Translations under genes and position numbers: made by a program
Source of the DNA: JBGTLU01 sp041743935
Lineage (GTDB): Bacteria; Bacteroidota; Bacteroidia; Sphingobacteriales; Sphingobacteriaceae
DNA length: 19,993 nucleotides
NCBI GenBank assembly: GCA_041743935.1
Contig: JBGTLU010000037.1
Coordinates: forward strand, 1-19,993
Reading direction: 5' to 3'
The notes under the pieces: model-generated
The model's input: only the letters and a program-made list of their open reading frames with translations
What the model was told of the DNA's origin: nothing
Databases searched by the model: none
Part shown: piece by piece, positions 1-7,819 of the stretch
Numbering within the stretch: the stretch's first letter is position 1
Layout: each line of letters opens with the position of its first letter

Positions 1-102
1 GAGCATACTAATTTCAGGAACTTGAAAGTAGGAGATACTGTAAATCTAGAGTTTGATATTATTGGAAAATACGTTGCTAGGTGGATGGAGTTTAAGCGTT
101 AA
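1..102 (+). CDS. ribE: Riboflavin synthase alpha subunit, C-terminal fragment
   Basis: The window opens inside a reading frame that runs from base 1 to a TAA at 100-102, giving 33 residues of a C-terminus. The peptide contains LKVGDTVNLEFDIIGKYVAR, which matches the end of the second lumazine-binding repeat of riboflavin synthase, where a K-x-G-D-x-V-N-L-E-x-D stretch is followed by K-Y and a short basic tail. The enzyme makes riboflavin by dismutation of 6,7-dimethyl-8-ribityllumazine in the cytoplasm. The start and most of the gene lie outside the window. It converges on the VOC gene with only four bases between the two stop codons. The family call rests on a short piece, but the motif is characteristic. 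Confidence 0.8.
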   Translation, partial: EHTNFRNLKVGDTVNLEFDIIGKYVARWMEFKR

Positions 103-106
103 TCGT

Positions 107-499
107 TTACTTCATCGAGTGTAACCCAATTGTATTGCCTTCTGTATCCATTACAATGGAGCAAAAACCGTAATTGCCAATAGACATTTTGGGCTGTAAT
201 ACCTCTCCACCAGCTGTTTCTACTCTGCTTTCTTCTGCAGCGCAATCATCGCATGTAAAATACACAATCGTTCCGCCTGTGCCGGGCTGCATACTTTCGG
301 TTTTTACTAAAGCGCCACTAATATTTATTTCATTTTCTACCCATGGGAAACTAAGCATTTGTAATTCGCCCATGCCATCGGGCATTGGAAGTTCGGTAAG
401 TTGAATATCTAGCATGGTTTCGTAGAATTTCTGTGCACGAGTCATGTCATTTACATAAATTTCTATCCATGCAAATGGGTTTTTTACCGGTGTTGCCAT
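107..499 (-). CDS. VOC (glyoxalase/bleomycin-resistance) family protein
   Basis: A 130-residue protein forming one vicinal-oxygen-chelate module. It has a first beta-alpha-beta-beta-beta unit starting at NPFAWIEIYVNDMTRAQKFY (residues 7-26) and a second unit from about residue 74 (GGTIVYFTCDD), ending in D-x-E-G-N-x-I-G-L-H-S near the C-terminus. That ending is the usual D-P-E-G-N-x-x-G-L signature of this superfamily. Members are small cytoplasmic metal-dependent isomerases, dioxygenases or binding proteins, and the sequence does not fix the substrate. There is no signal peptide. It is the last gene of the minus-strand block, 45 bp downstream of the S10 peptidase gene, and could be cotranscribed with it. 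The ATG at 499-497 fits the start of the domain. Confidence 0.85.
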   Translation of the reverse strand: MATPVKNPFAWIEIYVNDMTRAQKFYETMLDIQLTELPMPDGMGELQMLSFPWVENEINISGALVKTESMQPGTGGTIVYFTCDDCAAEESRVETAGGEVLQPKMSIGNYGFCSIVMDTEGNTIGLHSMK

Positions 500-544
500 A
501 AGGATTTGTTTAGGTTTTTATAATACAATTTTTATGATGGGTAA

Positions 545-2029
545 TTATTTCATCGCTTCGTCATAAAACTTATCGGCATCTATCTTAAATTGTAATAAAG
601 AGGGTTTATGAATGTACATCATGTGTCCTGATTCATAAAAAGTCATCATTACATTTTTCTTTTGGTCAATAGTTAGCCCCATATGGTTAAAGGTGTAATC
701 TGTTGCAAAATAGGGGGTTGCTAAATCAAAATAACCGTTTGATACCCAAACTTTAAGCTTTGGATTTTTAGACATTGCTTGGCGCAAAGTTTCTGCAGCA
801 TTTAAATATCGATTTTGCACATTATTATAGTTCCAAGGTTGTACTCTACCGGTAAGTATTTCATAGGTTAAATCGCTTTCAAACTTTAAATCTTTGCGTA
901 TATAATCATTTACAGTGCCAGCATATGGGCCTGAAATGGTTCCATCCAAACTTGGGTCAAATTCATATCCTTCGCCTGCATTATCAAAATCAATTCCGTT
1001 GAAACGGCTATCTAAACGACCAACGGTTAAGCCCTCTTTGCGCATTAGTTCTTTTACAAATCGTTGGATAAAAATCCGGTGATTGGTTTGCTCAATGTAT
1101 TCTTCAGATAAACCAGTATAGCGAGCTAATTTTTGCGTAACCGATCTTCGCTGTGCATCGGTGGCTAAATCTCCCAACATTAAAAAAGTATTGTACTCCG
1201 TTAATGCAAAATTTTCTACTTCGCGCAGTGTTTTTTGTAAATCTTGTTGTAAATCGGCAGGTAGTTTTTTGTGATACCATGCAGTTGCTGTGTAGGTTGG
1301 CAAGAATAGTGGAAAAGGTAAATCGTTGCCTCTATCAAAACGGGCCGTTTGGAAATTAAGAATAGAAGATATTAGAGCCACCCCATTGATATACATGTTG
1401 TATCGGTTTTGTAAATAGCCGGCTAAACCAGCAGAACGGGTGGTGCCGTAACTTTCTCCGGCTAAAAACTTAGGAGAACCCCAACGTTGGTAGCGATTAC
1501 TGTAATAGCGAATGAATTCGCCAACAATTTCTATGTCTTCATTGTATCCATGAAAAAGCTTATCGCTAACGTCATCTGCAGCACGGCTAAATCCAGTGGT
1601 GATGGGGTCTATGAACACTAAATCGGTTTTATCTAACCAGGAATATTCATTGTTAATGTACTGGTAGGGTGGAGTAAGGGCATCGCCTTTATCACTCATT
1701 ACTACTCTTTTTGGGCCTATAGCACCCATGTGTAGCCAAACGGAAGAAGAGCCAGGGCCTCCATTGAATGTATAAGTAACCGGACGTTTACTTTTATCTG
1801 TAGTACCATCTACGGTATAAGCAATAAAAAACACATTGGCGCGTAGTTTTCCTTTTTCATCTTTAATTGGCATAAAGCCAGTGGTTGCAGTGTAGTTTAT
1901 TAGTTTTCCGCTAATGTTTACCTGGTGTTTGGTAACCACTGGTGGAGCAGGGTCGGCAACTTTTTTGTCTTGTGAAAAAATAGAAATCGATACAAATAAA
2001 AAGAGTAAAGTGGTAAGTATTTTTTTCAT
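545..2029 (-). CDS. Secreted S10-family serine carboxypeptidase-like peptidase
   Basis: A 494-residue protein with a Sec signal peptide (residues 1 to about 19, K-K then a hydrophobic core ending I-F-S-Q) and an alpha/beta-hydrolase fold of the serine carboxypeptidase (S10) family. Visible family marks are the N-G-G-P-G-S-S-S oxyanion motif (89-96), the nucleophile elbow G-E-S-Y-G with Ser193, Asp435 in GYFDLATP, and His469 in ESGHMMY, so the Ser-Asp-His triad is complete. S10 enzymes remove C-terminal amino acids at acidic pH, and this one probably acts in the periplasm or outside the cell. Full length for bacterial members. It follows hscA on the same strand after 62 bp without a clear terminator. 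The actual substrate is unknown. Confidence 0.9.
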   Translation of the reverse strand: MKKILTTLLFLFVSISIFSQDKKVADPAPPVVTKHQVNISGKLINYTATTGFMPIKDEKGKLRANVFFIAYTVDGTTDKSKRPVTYTFNGGPGSSSVWLHMGAIGPKRVVMSDKGDALTPPYQYINNEYSWLDKTDLVFIDPITTGFSRAADDVSDKLFHGYNEDIEIVGEFIRYYSNRYQRWGSPKFLAGESYGTTRSAGLAGYLQNRYNMYINGVALISSILNFQTARFDRGNDLPFPLFLPTYTATAWYHKKLPADLQQDLQKTLREVENFALTEYNTFLMLGDLATDAQRRSVTQKLARYTGLSEEYIEQTNHRIFIQRFVKELMRKEGLTVGRLDSRFNGIDFDNAGEGYEFDPSLDGTISGPYAGTVNDYIRKDLKFESDLTYEILTGRVQPWNYNNVQNRYLNAAETLRQAMSKNPKLKVWVSNGYFDLATPYFATDYTFNHMGLTIDQKKNVMMTFYESGHMMYIHKPSLLQFKIDADKFYDEAMK

Positions 2030-2091
2030 GCTGAATTTTTTAGGTTCAGCAATCTAGGAAAAAGGGTACTATTCAACAAGTCAAAATTTTA

Positions 2092-3948
2092 TTACTCAAT
2101 TTTTTTTCCTTTCATGGCTTGCGAAACGGCAATATCCATTACACGTTCGGCAAACGGACGGGTAAACTCATTCAGGCTGTCTATTGCTGTGTGTATTTCG
2201 TCTTTATTGCTGTTTTGAATAGCAGTTTTTAAAATATCGATGTATTTATTGCTGGAATGTATTTCTTCTTCGGTTAAAAACTCTGCATGTTTTTTCAAGA
2301 AACGTTCGGCAGTATACACCATTTGCTCGGCTTCGGTTTTTGCTTCGATTAACATGCGTTGGCTCACGTCTGCTTGTGCATTGGTAATGCTATCTATCAA
2401 CATCTTTTCCACCTCATCATCCGTTAATCCATAACTTGGTTTTATGTTGATTTCCTGTTTGGTATCTGAACGCAGTTCGGTTGCTTGCACAGTAAGAATC
2501 CCATCCGCATTTAAGATAAAATTAATGTCAACCTTTGGTAAACCTGCAGGCATAGCCGGAATTCCTTTTAAATCAAATTCAGCTAGTTTTCTGTTTTCTT
2601 TAACTAAGTCTCTTTCTCCCTGAAAAACAGAAATTTTCAAATTCACCTGTCCATCCACTGATGTGGTATATTGTCTGCCTGCTTTGGTGGGGAGTTTGGT
2701 GTTTCTTGGAATAATTACATCCATTAATCCTCCCATGGTTTCTATACCCAGAGATAGTGGGGTAACATCCAAAAGTAAAATATCGCTTCTGTTTCCAGAA
2801 AGTACATCGGCTTGTATAGCAGCACCTAGAGCAACTACTTCGTCTGGATTTATACCTTTAGTTACTTCTTTACCAAAGAAATTAGACACTTTTTCAATTA
2901 CAAAAGGAGTTCTGGTGGAGCCACCAACCAATATTACTTCATCAATTTCTGCTAGAGTAACTCCAGCATCTTCCATGGCTTTTTTACAGTAACTAATGGT
3001 TTCTTCTACTTTTGATTCAATTAAATTTTCGAATATGGATTTGCTTATTTCTAAGGTATATCCATTCCATTCGCTCGAAAAAGTATTATTAGTACTTAGG
3101 TGTTTTTTAGCTTCTTCTGCTTTTAGTCGAATGCCTTGAGCTAAATTTTTATTTTCAATTAATTGCTTTATGTTGATGTTGTGTTGCTCCATCCAATAAT
3201 CCAAGATGGCTCTATCAAAATCATCACCACCTAAAAAGGTGTTGCCGTTTGTAGCTAATACTTCAAAAATTCCGTTTTGGATTTTTAATATGGATACATC
3301 GAAAGTCCCTCCACCTAAATCATAAACTACCACGGTGCGTTCTTCTGTAGGATTTAATCCAATACCATATGCCAAACTTGCAGCTGTAGGCTCATTTATG
3401 ATTCGTAACACATCTAATCCGGCCAATTTACCCGCATCGCGAGTAGCTTGTCGTTGAGAATCGTTAAAATAAGCTGGCACTGTAATTACTGCCCTATTTA
3501 CTGGTGTTTTTAGCGCATGTTCGGCTCGTTCTTTTAATTCTTTTAAGATGAGGGCTGATAACTCGATGGGGGTATAAAACTTTTCGTTTACTCTTATTTT
3601 TACCAAACTTTCCGCATCGTCGTCTACAATTTTATAGGAGAAGAAATCTTTTTTGGTCTCTAAATCTTTGTATGATCTGCCTAACAATCGTTTTACAGAA
3701 AAAATAGTGTTTTGTGGGTCTGAGATTAGATAATCTTTTGCTTCGTTTCCTACTACAACATTTCCATCCGGACCAAAATGCACAATGGAAGGTACCAACA
3801 CGCCTTTTCCAGTATCGTTTATTACTTGCGGCTTATTCTCTGGATTGATAAAAGCCACCAAACTATTTGTGGTGCCTAAATCAATTCCAACTATTAATTC
3901 TTCTTTTTGTACACTTCCTGTTGCCAGGTTTATCGCTATTTTTGCCAT
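2092..3948 (-). CDS. hscA: Fe-S cluster assembly Hsp70 chaperone HscA
   Basis: A 618-residue Hsp70 family protein. The ATPase domain shows phosphate-1 GIDLGTTNS (21-29), VPAYF (157-161), NEPTAA (185-190), phosphate-2 DLGGGTFDVS (210-219) and the adenosine motif VGGSTRTP (341-348). The interdomain linker LLLDVTPLSLGIE (391-403) leads into the substrate-binding domain with LPTKAGRQYTT. The N-terminal extension before the first ATPase motif, the length close to E. coli HscA (616) and the lack of a DnaK-type acidic C-terminal tail favour HscA over DnaK. HscA with the J-protein HscB releases Fe-S clusters from the scaffold IscU. Neither hscB nor iscU lies in this window. It sits 47 bp downstream of the dihydroorotase gene on the same strand. 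Confidence 0.88.
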   Translation of the reverse strand: MAKIAINLATGSVQKEELIVGIDLGTTNSLVAFINPENKPQVINDTGKGVLVPSIVHFGPDGNVVVGNEAKDYLISDPQNTIFSVKRLLGRSYKDLETKKDFFSYKIVDDDAESLVKIRVNEKFYTPIELSALILKELKERAEHALKTPVNRAVITVPAYFNDSQRQATRDAGKLAGLDVLRIINEPTAASLAYGIGLNPTEERTVVVYDLGGGTFDVSILKIQNGIFEVLATNGNTFLGGDDFDRAILDYWMEQHNINIKQLIENKNLAQGIRLKAEEAKKHLSTNNTFSSEWNGYTLEISKSIFENLIESKVEETISYCKKAMEDAGVTLAEIDEVILVGGSTRTPFVIEKVSNFFGKEVTKGINPDEVVALGAAIQADVLSGNRSDILLLDVTPLSLGIETMGGLMDVIIPRNTKLPTKAGRQYTTSVDGQVNLKISVFQGERDLVKENRKLAEFDLKGIPAMPAGLPKVDINFILNADGILTVQATELRSDTKQEINIKPSYGLTDDEVEKMLIDSITNAQADVSQRMLIEAKTEAEQMVYTAERFLKKHAEFLTEEEIHSSNKYIDILKTAIQNSNKDEIHTAIDSLNEFTRPFAERVMDIAVSQAMKGKKIE

Positions 3949-3995
3949 TGTTTAGTAAAGTGCTTAGCAACTTTTTTAGTTGCATTATTCTCTGA

Positions 3996-5327
3996 TTATC
4001 TATCAAACTCCATTCTATGTCCTTGCATCGATTCATCAAATTTTCCATCATGAAAAGCTAAATGTCCGTTTACCCAAGTAGCCACAACAGTACTTTTAAA
4101 GGTGTGGTTTTCAAAAGGACTCCAACCGCATTTATAGATAATATTCTCTTTGCTTACTTTGTTTGGTTTATTTAAATCTACTAAGGTTAAATCGGCATAA
4201 TATCCTTCTCTAATAAAACCTCGTTCCTTTATTTTGAAACAAATGGCAACATGATGAGCCATTTTTTCGGCAATTTGAGTTAACGTAATTTTTTCGGCAT
4301 GATAAAAATCGAGCATAGCTACAAGCGAGTGTTGTACTAGTGGTCCGCCCGAAGGTGCTTTGCTATAATTTTGTTCTTTTTCATCTAAAGTATGCGGAGC
4401 ATGGTCGGTGGCAATTACATCAATTCTACCATCTAAAACCGCCTGTAAAATAGCATCTCTATCGGTACTGCTTTTAATGGCTGGATTCCACTTTATAAAA
4501 TTTCCTTTTTCAGCATAATCTACATCCGAAAACCAAAGATGGTGTATACATGCTTCGGCAGTTATTCTTTTTTCTTGTAGTGGTTTTATTTCGAAAAGAG
4601 CTAATTCTTTTTCGGTAGATATATGCAAAATATGCAATCTTGTGTGGTGTTTTTTAGCTAATTGAACTGCTTTGCTACTAGATAAAAAACAGGCTTCTGT
4701 ATTGCGGATAAGTGGATGATGTTTTGCCTTTAGTTTTTCTCCAAACTGTGCCGTAAATTTTTCTATATTTTGTTGGATAGTTGTCTCGTCTTCGCAATGG
4801 GTAGCAATAAGAGTGGGTGAGTTTCTGAAAATATTATCTAATGTTTTTTCGTCGTCTACCAGCATGTTTCCGGTAGAAGAACCCATGAAAATCTTTACGC
4901 CACAAATATTTTTTGGATTTGTTTTTAGCACTTCATCTAAATTAGAGTTAGAAGCGCCCATAAAAAAGGAATAATTAGCCAAGGACGTTTGTTTGGCTAT
5001 TTGGTATTTATCTTCTAATAGCTCTTGAGTGAAAACATTCGGAATAGTATTTGGCATTTCCATGTAACTGGTTATACCACCCGCTACAGCAGCTTTAGCC
5101 TCTGTATAAATAGTGCCTTTGTGCGTTAGGCCAGGTTCGCGGAAATGTACTTGATCATCTATTACGCCTGGGAACAAAAATTTACCATCTCCCTTTATTT
5201 CCTCAGCAGTGGCATCCTCTAAAAAATTGCCAATTTTATCAATGCGCTGATTTTTTATAAGAACATCTACAATTTTAATTTCTCCCTCATTAACCAAGGA
5301 AACATTTTTAATCAAATACGTTTTCAT
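3996..5327 (-). CDS. pyrC: Dihydroorotase
   Basis: A 443-residue cytoplasmic amidohydrolase that cyclises carbamoyl-aspartate to dihydroorotate in de novo pyrimidine synthesis. Visible marks are DDQVHFREPG (57-66), AGGITSYMEMPNT (82-94), GVKIFMGSSTGN (143-154) with Lys145 as the likely carboxylated bridging lysine, His177, His232/His235 in LHILHIS, and ATDHAPH with Asp308. The first metal histidine of the usual H-x-H pair is a glutamine (Gln59, with His61 kept). I recall this QxH form from other Bacteroidota dihydroorotases, so it is probably a lineage trait and not damage. The length is normal for class I enzymes. It is the first gene of the minus-strand block, divergent from the lipoprotein gene at 5453 across 125 bp. 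Confidence 0.88.
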   Translation of the reverse strand: MKTYLIKNVSLVNEGEIKIVDVLIKNQRIDKIGNFLEDATAEEIKGDGKFLFPGVIDDQVHFREPGLTHKGTIYTEAKAAVAGGITSYMEMPNTIPNVFTQELLEDKYQIAKQTSLANYSFFMGASNSNLDEVLKTNPKNICGVKIFMGSSTGNMLVDDEKTLDNIFRNSPTLIATHCEDETTIQQNIEKFTAQFGEKLKAKHHPLIRNTEACFLSSSKAVQLAKKHHTRLHILHISTEKELALFEIKPLQEKRITAEACIHHLWFSDVDYAEKGNFIKWNPAIKSSTDRDAILQAVLDGRIDVIATDHAPHTLDEKEQNYSKAPSGGPLVQHSLVAMLDFYHAEKITLTQIAEKMAHHVAICFKIKERGFIREGYYADLTLVDLNKPNKVSKENIIYKCGWSPFENHTFKSTVVATWVNGHLAFHDGKFDESMQGHRMEFDR

Positions 5328-5397
5328 TCGATGTTATTTGGCAACAAAGATTCTTAAAATTAACAACTTAAGCTAATCTTTTCCGTTCTTTGCATGG

Positions 5398-5420
5398 TAG
5401 TTAACCTCAAGTAGTTAACC
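5398..5420. repeat. Paired TAGTTAACC direct repeat in a divergent promoter region
   Basis: The nine-base word TAGTTAACC occurs at 5398-5406 and again at 5412-5420, separated by TCAAG, for a period of 14 bases. Each copy contains the palindrome GTTAAC, so the pair is also nearly symmetric. It lies between the divergent dihydroorotase (start 5327) and lipoprotein (start 5453) genes, 33 bases before the lipoprotein start. The position suits an operator, but no regulator is implied by the sequence. Confidence 0.4.
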
Positions 5421-5452
5421 AAATCATTATCTTAAACAAAAAAAATATTACT

Positions 5453-5830
5453 ATGAAAAACCTATTCTTACTCTCAATCATGTGTATTAGTTTTCTTTTC
5501 ATTGGATGTGGAAAGAAAGATACCTCGAACGATATTGTTGTGATTGTACAATACAAAACGCAACCGAATAAAAGCATTGATGCTATTACTAGTTTAAAAA
5601 GGCTAATTGAAGAAGTAAAAAAGGAAGATCACTTTGTAAGTATAAAACTACACGTTGATCAGAGTGATAACTCTAACATTTTACTTTATGAAGTATGGGA
5701 TAATGAGCAGTATTACAAAAATCAACACATGCAAACGGAGCATTTAAAGAATTTTATTGTGGAGGCACAATCTTTTTTAGCAGGTCCACCTGAAATAACT
5801 TATTGGAAAATGAATGCGGTTTACAAATAA
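5453..5830 (+). CDS. Small lipoprotein with antibiotic-biosynthesis-monooxygenase-like (ABM) domain
   Basis: A 125-residue protein that starts with a lipoprotein signal peptide: M-K-N, a hydrophobic stretch, then F-I-G-C with the lipidation cysteine at residue 19 followed by G-K-K. The rest looks like a single ferredoxin-like ABM/quinol-monooxygenase fold, with an initial strand IVVIVQYKTQPN (28-39), a helix from about residue 42, then LLYEVWDNEQYYKNQHMQTE (77-96), which is the typical E-x-W-x-x-x-x-x-x-x-x-H-x-x-T segment before the last helix. ABM proteins act on quinols or haems or are of unknown function, and membrane-anchored forms occur in Bacteroidota. The reaction here is unknown. It stands alone between a divergent gene and the helicase, 135 bp apart. 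Confidence 0.72.
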   Translation: MKNLFLLSIMCISFLFIGCGKKDTSNDIVVIVQYKTQPNKSIDAITSLKRLIEEVKKEDHFVSIKLHVDQSDNSNILLYEVWDNEQYYKNQHMQTEHLKNFIVEAQSFLAGPPEITYWKMNAVYK

Positions 5831-5869
5831 ACCCAATGGTAGCACATTACTAGTAAATGGTTTACTGTT

Positions 5870-5905
5870 TTTGTGTTAGAATCAAGAGTATTTTCAATAA
5901 CTTTG
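5870..5905 (+). promoter_or_regulatory. Possible Bacteroidota-type promoter for the helicase gene
   Basis: TAACTTTG at 5898-5905 is an exact match to the Bacteroidota -7 element TAnnTTTG. A TTTG at 5870-5873 could serve as the -33 element, but the spacer of 24 bases is a few longer than the usual 19-21. It would leave a leader of about 55 bases before the helicase ATG at 5966. This is a pattern match only. Confidence 0.35.
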
Positions 5906-5965
5906 TTTTTGGTAGCCTAATGATTCCGGGTATTATTTCCGCAACGAGCATCTACCAGCGAAACG

Positions 5966-7330
5966 ATGGCAGAAATAACTTTCGAGAATTTTAATTTCAA
6001 CAAACAATTACTCACAGCAATTAAAGAGGCAGGTTATACCAAACCTACTCCAATCCAAGAAAAAGTAATAAAAGTGTGTATTTCTGGGCACGATGTTATT
6101 GGCATTGCACCAACCGGAACTGGCAAAACCGCTGCTTTTGTATTGCCTATGCTGCACAAATTAAAGTATGCTCAAGAGAAAGAGCCAAGAGCAATTATAT
6201 TGGCACCTACCCGAGAGTTGGCCATGCAAATTGCCGAACAGGTAACCGAGTTGGCAAAACATACCGGATTGCGCCATGCAGTTGTTTATGGCGGTGTTGG
6301 CCCACGATTGCAGATAGAAGAAATTAATAAAGGAGTGGATATTTTAATTGCTACCCCAGGTCGTTTGCTCGATATCTACCTAAAAGGGAATCTCATTCTA
6401 AAAAAAGTAAATTATTTTGTAATTGATGAAGCCGATAAGATGATGGATATGGGTTTTATTGGTCAGATAAACCGAATTTTAGAAATCATCCCACACAAAA
6501 AACAAAATCTTTTATTTTCTGCTACTATGCCAGAAAGAGTGGAGACCTTAACGGAAAATTTCATGAAATTTCCGGATAAGATTGAGGTAGAAATGCAAGC
6601 AACACCAGCTGCAACCATTACTCAGCAACTTTATAGGGTACCGAATTTTAAAACCAAACTCAACCTTTTACAAGAATTATTAAAAGATGAAGACGGCTTA
6701 AACAGGATTATTATTTTCTGTAGAACTAAACTAGCAGCCAACGCAATCTATAACTTTCTGGAAAGAAAATACAGAACAGATGAGGTACGTGTAATTCATG
6801 CTAATAAAGCGCAGAGTACCCGCATTAACTCCATGAACGATTTTAAGGAAGGGAAAGTAAGGATTTTGGTTGCCACAGATGTGGCAGCACGTGGCATTGA
6901 TGTTTCGCAGGTTAGCCATGTTATAAATTTTGATTTACCTGTAATTTATGAAGATTATGTTCACAGGATAGGCAGAACGGGTAGGGCAAACCAACCAGGT
7001 ATTGCTATTACGTTTATAACTTCTGCAGATGAATATCATCTAACTAAAATTCAGAAAATTATACGGATGCAAATACCCGAGCTAAAAATTCCGAAAAATG
7101 TATTTATAGAAGAAACACCATTTGAAGAAAAGCAAGCAATGGATATGGAAATTGACTTGCAAAAGCGCAAAGAAAATCCGGATTTTAAAGGTGCTTTTCA
7201 TGAAAAAAAGAATGTTGCTCTAAAACCTGTCAAGAAAAAATTAAGTGCCAAAGAAGAAAAAGAAAGAGCACAGACCAAGAAAAATAAGGGAAAAAGCTTT
7301 AAAGCAAATGACAAAAAGAAACTTAAATAG
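5966..7330 (+). CDS. DEAD-box ATP-dependent RNA helicase (RhlE-like)
   Basis: A 454-residue helicase with every DEAD-box motif in order: Q motif around KPTPIQ (26-31), motif I APTGTGKT (48-55), Ia PTREL (81-85), GG, TPGR (130-133), DEAD (154-157), SAT (185-187), FCRT (251-254), ATDVAARGID (303-312) and HRIGRTGR (333-340). The last 70 residues are a lysine-rich, low-complexity tail typical of RhlE-type proteins, which likely binds RNA non-specifically. DEAD-box proteins remodel rRNA and mRNA duplexes in ribosome assembly and cold adaptation. Motif I begins A-P-T where A-Q-T is more common, a tolerated change. No signal peptide. GldC follows 78 bp downstream on the same strand. Confidence 0.93.
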   Translation: MAEITFENFNFNKQLLTAIKEAGYTKPTPIQEKVIKVCISGHDVIGIAPTGTGKTAAFVLPMLHKLKYAQEKEPRAIILAPTRELAMQIAEQVTELAKHTGLRHAVVYGGVGPRLQIEEINKGVDILIATPGRLLDIYLKGNLILKKVNYFVIDEADKMMDMGFIGQINRILEIIPHKKQNLLFSATMPERVETLTENFMKFPDKIEVEMQATPAATITQQLYRVPNFKTKLNLLQELLKDEDGLNRIIIFCRTKLAANAIYNFLERKYRTDEVRVIHANKAQSTRINSMNDFKEGKVRILVATDVAARGIDVSQVSHVINFDLPVIYEDYVHRIGRTGRANQPGIAITFITSADEYHLTKIQKIIRMQIPELKIPKNVFIEETPFEEKQAMDMEIDLQKRKENPDFKGAFHEKKNVALKPVKKKLSAKEEKERAQTKKNKGKSFKANDKKKLK

Positions 7331-7408
7331 TTTTACTAACAACCGTTTTATCGTTTCCTAAATTGATATCCATAAAATTAAACAGACAACTCACAACAGA
7401 TTAAATAA

Positions 7409-7744
7409 ATGAAAAAAGCAGAAATAAAATTCTCCATTGCATTAGATGATAATAATGTGCCCGATTCCATTACGTGGGAAGCAACAGATGCACAATCCAA
7501 CGAAAAAATTGCTTGCAAATCCATGATGGTGGCCGTTTGGGATCATCAAAAACAAAATACTTTGCGCATTGATTTATGGACGAAAGACATGCCGGTAGAC
7601 GACATGAAACGTTTTTTCTATGAAACGATGATGACCATGGGCGATACCTTTGAAAAAGCAACGGGAGAGAAAAAAATAGTAGAAGATTTACGTGATTATT
7701 GCGCTCACTTTGCAGAAAAAATGCAGTTGATAGACCAGAATTAG
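7409..7744 (+). CDS. gldC: Gliding motility protein GldC
   Basis: A 111-residue protein that closely fits GldC across its length: it begins KKAEIKFSIALDDNNVPDSI, continues with ITWEATDA and a central TLRIDLWTKDMPVDDMKRFF block (51-70), and ends in a helical region with DLRDYCAHFAEK. It has no signal peptide or membrane segment. GldC is confined to Bacteroidota. In Flavobacterium johnsoniae it lies beside gldB and supports gliding, though it is not among the strictly essential core components. It is widely kept in non-gliding Bacteroidota, so its presence here does not prove gliding. No gldB is seen in the window. It converges with the CAP gene across 75 bp. Confidence 0.9.
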   Translation: MKKAEIKFSIALDDNNVPDSITWEATDAQSNEKIACKSMMVAVWDHQKQNTLRIDLWTKDMPVDDMKRFFYETMMTMGDTFEKATGEKKIVEDLRDYCAHFAEKMQLIDQN

Positions 7745-7819
7745 AGGGATAGAGTGATAAAGTGAAATGGTTAAGTTATCTTTTATGAAACAACTAACAA
7801 CTAATATCTATCATCTAAC

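Noticed and set aside
2240..2992. Open antisense frames inside hscA
   Set aside because: They are shadows of a strongly coding gene; no start context or homology. Similar antisense frames in lon, the aldolase and the M1 gene were dropped for the same reason.
3967..3983. Hairpin GCAACT-TTTTT-AGTTGC between dihydroorotase and hscA
   Set aside because: The stem is only six base pairs with no T-tract after it on the minus strand, so it is too weak to call a terminator.
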